NCBI GenBank assembly: GCA_001916965.1
Contig: MNTL01000056.1
Coordinates: 1 to 46,862 of the forward strand
From: Roseburia sp. CAG:10041_57
Lineage (GTDB): Bacteria > Bacillota > Clostridia > Lachnospirales > Lachnospiraceae
Reading direction: 5' to 3'
Length of the DNA: 46,862 bases
The position numbers were made by a program, and so were the translations under genes. The notes under the pieces are model-generated. The model did not search any database and had not been told where the DNA came from. It saw nothing but the letters and a program-made list of their open reading frames with translations. Each line of letters starts with the position of its first letter. Position 1 is the stretch's first letter. Positions 41,891-46,862 of this stretch are shown here, in pieces.

Positions 41891-41981
41891 CAATATTATT
41901 CGCATTTTTGCGTATTTTATTTATATATAGTAAAAATATTGTTTGTTGTTTACATTATTAGCTTATTTCATACAAGTACCC

Positions 41982-44699
41982 TTACTCCACTACTTCACTG
42001 ATTCTCTTCCCTATCTGCCTTATCTTCTCTTCTGTATAATTTCTTTTCCTTAGTGTCTCCTGTAATGGATTCTCCCGGGCAAAACCAAGCATCCAGTCGA
42101 GGTCTGGCACTTCTTCCTGGAGGATTGCTCTACACTGTGGGTTACGAATCAGCACCTGTAGATTATCCATGAGGCTTCGATGTACACCAATCGCACCATC
42201 TGTTTCATAGGTAATATCCAGTGTTTCACCCTGCAAAGTGAAAGTACGGTTCTGTTTGTCTTTTGGCAATACCACATATGCTTCTCCCTGTGGTGGTACA
42301 CTCACCATAAAATGCACATGATTTAAGTCCGGTGTCTCCCATGCAATACGGTATTCTCCTACCGGTGAGGGATATACTGCCTGGATGCTGCCAATACTGT
42401 AATTTATGTGGGGTATAATCTGTACTTTATGGAAGCCCGGTGCATCTTCTACAGGGTTCAGCCCAACCAGTCTCTTCCATATATAAGCAGCTACTGCTCC
42501 ATACGCATAGTGATTGAGACTGTTCATGCCTGTGCTGGAGATATGTCCACTCTCATCCAGAGAATTCCAGCGTTCCCATACTGTAGTCGCTCCCAGATTC
42601 ACTTCATGAAGCCAGCCAGGGTATTCTTCATTCAGCAATAATTTATCTGCAAGCTTCTCCTGTCCGTGGTCAGCCAGCTCTTCGCACAGAAGGGGTGTTC
42701 CAACAAAGCCTGTCTTTAGCTTATCATCTGCATTCTGTAGCAAAGTAAGAAGCTGCTGCAAAGCTCTGTCCTGACGGTTCAGCCCTTCATGCAGGGTAAG
42801 AAGTGCCGCAGTCTGTGTATTGATACAGCATCTGCCATTTGGCGAATAGTACTCTGCTACAATATCTGTTAAAATTTTATCAGCCAGTGTTTCATATTTG
42901 ACGGCGATATCTTCTTTTCCAAGTAATCTGGCTGTACGTGCAGTAATCAGGGCACTCTTGCGGTAATAGGTATCTGCTATGAATCCCTCATCTGTGCCGC
43001 CTCTGACCTGTGAATCCCCTTCATATGGGCAATCCAACGCCAGCCAGTCTCCATAGTGGAACTGTCGTCTCCAGCCATGGTCTGTGCCATCTACTTTCGT
43101 AATGTAATCCACCCAGCCGCACATACTCTCGAAATGTTCCTGTAGAATCGTAATATCTCCAGTATAGAGGTACATATTCCAGGGCATAATGGTCGTAGCG
43201 TCTCCCCAGGCTGTTGTGCCTTTGCCAGAGCATGTCACTGCCGGCACGAAATCCGGCGCACAACCGTCTGCATTCTTCTGTTCCTGCTCCATGTCATATA
43301 AGTATTTGCGGTAAAAGGCATAGGGCTGCGCCAAAAAGCACGCTGTCTCGGAGAATACCTGGGAATCGCCTGTCCATCCCATACGTTCATCACGCTGTGG
43401 ACAATCTGTAGGCAAATCCACAAAGTTACTCTTCATTCCCCAGCTTACATTAGAGAGGAACTGATTGAGCTTGGCATGTCCTGTCATCAACTGACTGTTC
43501 ATCGGCATATCAGAATAAAGGGCATGGACTGTGATATCTTTCGGATCGAAATTCTCGATTCCTTCTATTTTCAGATATCGGAAGCCATAAAAGGTGAAAT
43601 GTGGTCTTACAATATGCTCTTCACCATCTGATGTATAGTAGAATTCTGCCTTGGCAGTACGCAGATTATCACGGTAGAAATGTCCGTCCTGCAGCACTTC
43701 GCCAGCTTGAATGTGCACTCTTTGTCCTTTGGGGATATGTACTCTGAGAGTGAAGATTCCTGCCAGATTCTGCCCGATATCCAGTATCGTCTCACCTGCA
43801 TCATTTGAAACAAGGGCAGGGTGAAATTCTTCATGTGTTCTCACCGGAACACTGAGTCTGTCTATCAGCTGTCCTTTCAGTGGTGTAGCTATTGCAACTG
43901 CTTCCACTTCTCCCTGCGGTAAGGTTTCATCCTGCCATTCTCCATCATAGATTCCTGAAAAGGTGATATTGCTTCGTCTGACCTGCCATGACTCATCTGT
44001 TGAAAGTACTTCTTTACTGCCATCTGCATATTCAATATGTAGTTCTGCCAGTACACGATAATCATTTCCATAAAATCCTACAGAAGAACCTTCAAAAGGT
44101 ATTCTACTCTTGTACCAGCCATCTCCTGCCAGAATAGAAAGCTCCTTAGGACGAGACTGCATCATCTCTGTCACATCATAGGTCTGCGTCTGCACCCAGA
44201 GATGATACGCATTAAATCCCGGTGTCAACCAGTCAGCTCCTATCTTAACGCCATCCAGATATGCTTCGTACAATCCCAGCCCGCAGATATAGAGTCTGGC
44301 TTTGGTCACTTTCTTATCTGCGCCATCGGGAAGTGTATGATAGAATATCGGGTGTCTGTCATTTGCTCCTGTCGTTGTGATCCACTGCGCAGTCCATGGC
44401 TCCTGCATTTTACCAGTCTCAAAATAATTCACATCACTGGTGATGCTTTCCCCCTTCTCATTACAAACTGCTACCGTCCATTCATAACGGGTTCTGGGCT
44501 TTAATTCCACATCTAACGTTGTAGCAGCCATGTCAAGCTTCGCCCAACCGGTGTCTTTTACCACCTGTCCTGCACTGGATATCACAATCCTACTCTCCAG
44601 ACTGCCCCTGCAATCCGTAATCCATGAGAAGGTAAGATGCCTGTACTGATATCCTATCGGATTCTCCATGTGGTTTACTTTACACTGTGTTATCTTCAT
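41982..44699 (-). CDS. Alpha-L-rhamnosidase, GH78 family
   Basis: About 905 residues without a signal peptide, so cytosolic. Order: N-terminal fibronectin-like domain, two beta-sandwich domains (GLYEAYLDGVKIGADWLTPG region), an (alpha/alpha)6 catalytic barrel with DLPTDCPQRDERMGWTGDSQVF (acidic catalytic residues) and a later WERWNS region, and a C-terminal beta domain. It removes terminal L-rhamnose from plant glycosides or polysaccharides. ATG 44699 (MKITQCKV) is used because the upstream part of the frame is leader. The neighbouring PucR regulator may control it, though debris lies between. Confidence 0.92.
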   Translation of the reverse strand: MKITQCKVNHMENPIGYQYRHLTFSWITDCRGSLESRIVISSAGQVVKDTGWAKLDMAATTLDVELKPRTRYEWTVAVCNEKGESITSDVNYFETGKMQEPWTAQWITTTGANDRHPIFYHTLPDGADKKVTKARLYICGLGLYEAYLDGVKIGADWLTPGFNAYHLWVQTQTYDVTEMMQSRPKELSILAGDGWYKSRIPFEGSSVGFYGNDYRVLAELHIEYADGSKEVLSTDESWQVRRSNITFSGIYDGEWQDETLPQGEVEAVAIATPLKGQLIDRLSVPVRTHEEFHPALVSNDAGETILDIGQNLAGIFTLRVHIPKGQRVHIQAGEVLQDGHFYRDNLRTAKAEFYYTSDGEEHIVRPHFTFYGFRYLKIEGIENFDPKDITVHALYSDMPMNSQLMTGHAKLNQFLSNVSWGMKSNFVDLPTDCPQRDERMGWTGDSQVFSETACFLAQPYAFYRKYLYDMEQEQKNADGCAPDFVPAVTCSGKGTTAWGDATTIMPWNMYLYTGDITILQEHFESMCGWVDYITKVDGTDHGWRRQFHYGDWLALDCPYEGDSQVRGGTDEGFIADTYYRKSALITARTARLLGKEDIAVKYETLADKILTDIVAEYYSPNGRCCINTQTAALLTLHEGLNRQDRALQQLLTLLQNADDKLKTGFVGTPLLCEELADHGQEKLADKLLLNEEYPGWLHEVNLGATTVWERWNSLDESGHISSTGMNSLNHYAYGAVAAYIWKRLVGLNPVEDAPGFHKVQIIPHINYSIGSIQAVYPSPVGEYRIAWETPDLNHVHFMVSVPPQGEAYVVLPKDKQNRTFTLQGETLDITYETDGAIGVHRSLMDNLQVLIRNPQCRAILQEEVPDLDWMLGFARENPLQETLRKRNYTEEKIRQIGKRISEVVE

Positions 44700-44850
44700 A
44701 TTGCGTTTCCCCTTTCGTAAAATCACACTTGCAAGCAAGTATTTTTACTTCATTATATCATGAACTTCGTTCATGATCGTCATTCGCCGTTCGGGATGAG
44801 CATGCAAGCATGTTCCCCCTCACTAACGCTCATTATATCATTAAGTTCAT
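44700..44850 (-). promoter_or_regulatory. Rhamnosidase control region with duplicated element and palindromes
   Basis: An extended -10 TGATATAAT lies at 44752-44760 on the minus strand. Directly upstream is a perfect 9-bp inverted repeat ATCATGAAC/GTTCATGAT (44757-44777); downstream is ACTTGC-AA-GCAAGT (44727-44740). A second, imperfect copy of the first segment (15 of 18 bases) occurs at 44831-44848, and a GAGCATG/CATGTTC palindrome lies between. These look like operators or a small palindromic repeat element. Confidence 0.45.
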
Positions 44851-45060
44851 CTATTTTTCTCAAATATTTAACTGATGTCAGTTCCGGCTGTGTAAATTTA
44901 TCATTCATATATTTTGTATAATCCTCAACTCGTTCAAATGGTTCATCTGCGAATAGACAAACTGCTATATATGCCACTTCACTGCTCTTCCTACTGCAAT
45001 TTCCGGACTATAGTTTTCAATATAAATATGACCTCTCAAATCTCTGATTCCACTTTTCAT
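44780..45060 (-). pseudogene. Broken small genes of unknown family
   Basis: Two overlapping minus-strand frames occupy the gap between the pucR-type gene and the rhamnosidase. One (45060-44965) begins MKSGIRDLRGHIYIENYSPE, follows GATGGGG, and ends after 31 codons. The other (44977-44780) has 65 codons with a GTG start and reads AVCLFADEPFERVEDYTKYM. It runs into the palindromic repeat region. The two could be halves of one frameshifted gene. No family was recognised. Confidence 0.35.
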
Positions 45061-45101
45061 TTTGCCCCATCGGAGCTTCTGAAACAAGTGCCGATATACT
45101 G

Positions 45102-46253
45102 TTACATATTTCTGATATAATACGCCATCTGATATTGAAATCTCTCTTCTGTAGTGTCAAGTTCTGTGCCAAGCAGTTTTTTAATGTTGGTGACACGGTA
45201 AATAATGGTGTTGCGGTGTGTATACATGGCTTCTGCTACTGCCTGGATACTGCCGTTGTATTCCAGATATTTCTCCAGCACTTCCACATAGTTGCTGTTG
45301 TGCTTCGCATCATATGTAAGCAGGGGCTGCAGCAGATCCTCGGACATTTCTTTCAGAATTGCCTTATCTGATACAGAGTACAGCAGCCGATAAATTCCCA
45401 TTTCATCAAAATGCACCATATCACGGTTCATGTGCTGTGCCATATTTACTGCTGCCTTGGCTCTCTGATAGGCAGTCCGTAAGTTTGCAATATCCACAAC
45501 CTTGCTTCCAGCGCCCACAGAAATATGCACCTCCGGCATTCTGCGCTTCGTCCTGCTTATCATGCCCTCCACGATCTCATCAAAGTCTTTTCTGGATACG
45601 TCATTCATAATCAGTACAAAGTTCGCATCATAATAGAAGAAACTGCCATTGTGGGTGATGTTCTCCAGATAGATCTGCAATCGATAACCCAGCCTTTTGC
45701 GTTCCACGGTATCCATTTCGTCCAATCCACCAGTTGTAAAAAGCACCACCTGAAATTCGCCATCTATATCCAGATAAGGAAGCAGTACTTTACGATAATT
45801 CTCCTGATTGTCTGGTTCTTCAATTGCATGGATCAAGGCTCTGGTGATCTCTTCGTCCGTAGTACCCTGTAAGAAAATACGAATACTTAGATCCTTGATC
45901 ATTTCTGACAGATAAACTTCCCATGGAACCGTCATCAGCGGCAGGTCATTCTCATCACAGTAATCACACAGGCTCTGTGGCAGTTCATGAATATATTCCC
46001 CTGTATTAATAATCAGCCCGGATGCATGACACACGACCAGTTTCCTTGCAAGCCCTAACAGCTTCTCTTCTGTATCGAAACCAAGTCCGGTGGTCACTGC
46101 AAGCTCCTTTCCTGCAAAGTTACGGATGATCGCCGTATCTTCCATCATCAATACCCAGCTGATAGAATTGGACCAGCCTCTCTTTCCAGCTATAAATTCC
46201 ATGTGATATCTGTCTTTTGCCATCAGATTCATATCTTCAATCGTAAATCCCAT
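45102..46253 (-). CDS. PucR-family transcriptional regulator
   Basis: A 383-residue regulator. The N-terminal PucR domain (residues 1-125) starts GFTIEDMNLMAKDRYHMEFIAGKRGWSN and includes LAVTTGLGFDTEEKLLGL; the middle is a degenerate GGDEF-like domain (HISVGAGSKVVDIANLRTAYQRAKAAV); the end is a helix-turn-helix (YLEYNGSIQAVAEAMYTHRNTIIYRVTNIKKLLG). Relatives control purine or other catabolic genes. Its target is unknown; the nearest intact candidate is the rhamnosidase downstream. Confidence 0.9.
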   Translation of the reverse strand: MGFTIEDMNLMAKDRYHMEFIAGKRGWSNSISWVLMMEDTAIIRNFAGKELAVTTGLGFDTEEKLLGLARKLVVCHASGLIINTGEYIHELPQSLCDYCDENDLPLMTVPWEVYLSEMIKDLSIRIFLQGTTDEEITRALIHAIEEPDNQENYRKVLLPYLDIDGEFQVVLFTTGGLDEMDTVERKRLGYRLQIYLENITHNGSFFYYDANFVLIMNDVSRKDFDEIVEGMISRTKRRMPEVHISVGAGSKVVDIANLRTAYQRAKAAVNMAQHMNRDMVHFDEMGIYRLLYSVSDKAILKEMSEDLLQPLLTYDAKHNSNYVEVLEKYLEYNGSIQAVAEAMYTHRNTIIYRVTNIKKLLGTELDTTEERFQYQMAYYIRNM

Positions 46254-46303
46254 ACCTGCCTCCGTTTTTTATATACGTTTTACTAAACTCTTTTGTGCAT
46301 TAA

Positions 46304-46320
46304 TGTATAATTAATATACA
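46304..46320. promoter_or_regulatory. Palindrome TGTATA-N5-TATACA upstream of the pucR-type gene
   Basis: TGTATAATTAATATACA is palindromic (17 bases), between the regulator start and its probable promoter. It may be an operator for autoregulation. The family binding site is not known to me. Confidence 0.4.
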
Positions 46321-46390
46321 GTGTCCGTGTGGCGCATACATTTGTTTTTATAATACAGTTTTTATACCAAATACATGATTTATTTTCTAT

Positions 46391-46419
46391 ATTATAACAT
46401 ATTTTCGTACTGTGAGCAC
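46391..46419 (-). promoter_or_regulatory. Extended -10 promoter of the pucR-type gene
   Basis: On the minus strand TG-T-TATAAT (hexamer at 46391-46396) forms an extended -10. The -35 is poor, and a TGTG-N2-CACA palindrome (46411-46420) overlaps that position. The remaining 46254-46551 intergenic region is AT-rich and holds no gene. Confidence 0.5.
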
Positions 46420-46452
46420 ATATTTCGTCTGTATTTTTAGGGTGTTATACCA

Positions 46453-46483
46453 TTGGAATTATTCTGGAATCTGCTATTATAAT
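46453..46483 (+). promoter_or_regulatory. Candidate promoter of the 52-codon gene
   Basis: TTGGAA (46453-46458) lies 16 bases before TATTAT (46475-46480) and 19 before TATAAT (46478-46483). Either could drive the small gene at 46552, giving a leader of about 60 nt. Confidence 0.5.
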
Positions 46484-46536
46484 AGTAACAAGAGAGATGA
46501 GATACCACTTCAGAAGGTATCTTTCAGATAAGAATT

Positions 46537-46543
46537 AAGGAGG
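46537..46543 (+). promoter_or_regulatory. Strong ribosome binding site of the 52-codon gene
   Basis: A full AAGGAGG lies 8 bases before the ATG at 46552. This is one of the strongest sites in the window and is the main support for translation of the short frame. Confidence 0.8.
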
Positions 46544-46551
46544 CGTTTTTT

Positions 46552-46710
46552 ATGACAAGTTTATTTTTAGAAGCTTATGGTAATCCCAGAGAAGAGGCAA
46601 TGCCTAATTGGATGCGTGAAGAACGCTATATGTACTGTGATAACAGTGCAGTCACAACTTTAGTTTCCAAGACTTCATTTTTACAAAGATTACTTCAATT
46701 TTTTTCATAA
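46552..46710 (+). CDS. Small 52-residue protein of unknown function
   Basis: The product begins MTSLFLEAYGNPREEAMPNW, continues through MREERYMYCDNSAVTTLVSK and ends in SFLQRLLQFFS. It has a hydrophobic N-terminus, one Cys, an acidic-basic centre and an amphipathic C-terminal helix. No signal peptide or family was recognised. It has a perfect ribosome site, a plausible promoter and its own terminator, so it is a monocistronic unit. It could be a small regulatory protein or a membrane-associated peptide; nothing else can be concluded. Confidence 0.7.
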   Translation: MTSLFLEAYGNPREEAMPNWMREERYMYCDNSAVTTLVSKTSFLQRLLQFFS

Positions 46711-46719
46711 CATATCCTT

Positions 46720-46752
46720 AAAAAACTGCTGCTGACCACAGCAGTTTTTTTT
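46720..46752 (+). terminator. Terminator of the 52-codon gene
   Basis: AAAAAACTGCTG and CAGCAGTTTTTT form a 12-bp stem around a 7-base loop, followed by further Ts, 10 bases after the stop. A strong intrinsic terminator. Confidence 0.9.
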
Positions 46753-46795
46753 GTTATCATTTTGTAACTATTCAGAGCCATGCAAATTAAGGCAG

Positions 46796-46819
46796 AATAT
46801 GCTTGTTTACAAGCATATT
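46796..46819. repeat. 10-bp perfect inverted repeat
   Basis: AATATGCTTG and CAAGCATATT are perfect 10-bp arms around TTTA. There is no T-tract, so this is more likely an operator or a start-proximal hairpin of a gene beyond the window. The region 46753-46862 contains no gene. Confidence 0.5.
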
Positions 46820-46862
46820 TGACTCAATTTATATGGCGAAGTAACCACATGAGCAAAAGAAA

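Noticed and set aside
46796..46819. Inverted repeat at the right end as a terminator
   Set aside because: It has no T-tract on either strand beyond ATATTTG, and no gene ends just before it.

Overview
The window is a chromosomal segment of a spore-forming Gram-positive anaerobe of the Clostridia, most likely a member of the Lachnospiraceae. The evidence is the full spoIIIAA-AH operon, spoIVB, an Asp23-nusB-xseA-xseB-ispA-dxs-tlyA-nadK-argR-recN string, and a rimP-nusA-rnpM-ylxQ-infB-rbfA-nrnA-truB-ribF string, all in the order usual for Firmicutes. Genus cannot be fixed from the sequence alone. Nearly every gene lies on the minus strand; the exceptions are an EAL-domain gene, a 52-codon small gene near the right end, and recombinase debris at the left end.

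Layout. 1-1460 is a mobile-element graveyard: a partial host gene reading off the left edge, pieces of two tyrosine recombinases and the 3' part of an IS5-type transposase. 1466-5820 holds membrane and accessory genes (aromatic acid exporter-like, YitT, Eis-like acetyltransferase) and spoIVB. 6034-7305 is a plus-strand EAL protein with degenerate metal-binding motifs. 7318-16303 is a long housekeeping operon (DNA repair, arginine repressor, NAD kinase, isoprenoid synthesis, exonuclease VII, NusB, Asp23). 16323-20302 holds a transglutaminase-like lipoprotein coupled to prfC, and deoB. 20412-25387 is the spoIIIA operon with a good sigma-E-type promoter. 25429-28299 is pnp and rpsO with structured leaders and terminators. 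28334-29621 is an SH3-NlpC/P60 wall hydrolase preceded by a strong promoter and WalR-like repeats. 29652-38438 is the rimP-ribF translation operon with a leader hairpin. 38459-46862 is accessory: an AAA/PD-(D/E)XK protein, an RloA-type ATPase with a truncated RloB partner, a GH78 rhamnosidase, palindromic repeats and gene debris, a PucR regulator, and an orphan 52-codon gene with its own ribosome site and terminator.

How the genes work together. Most of the window is core information processing (translation initiation, transcription elongation, RNA decay) plus the forespore-mother cell channel (SpoIIIA) and the SpoIVB signal protease. No complete undescribed system is evident. The best places for new biology are the 52-codon gene, the degenerate EAL protein standing between recN and spoIVB, the broken RloAB-like module, the repeated palindromic control elements before the rhamnosidase, the RNA leaders of pnp and rimP, and the WalR-like triple repeat in front of the wall hydrolase. 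All functions are inferred from motifs and gene order; no database search was run.
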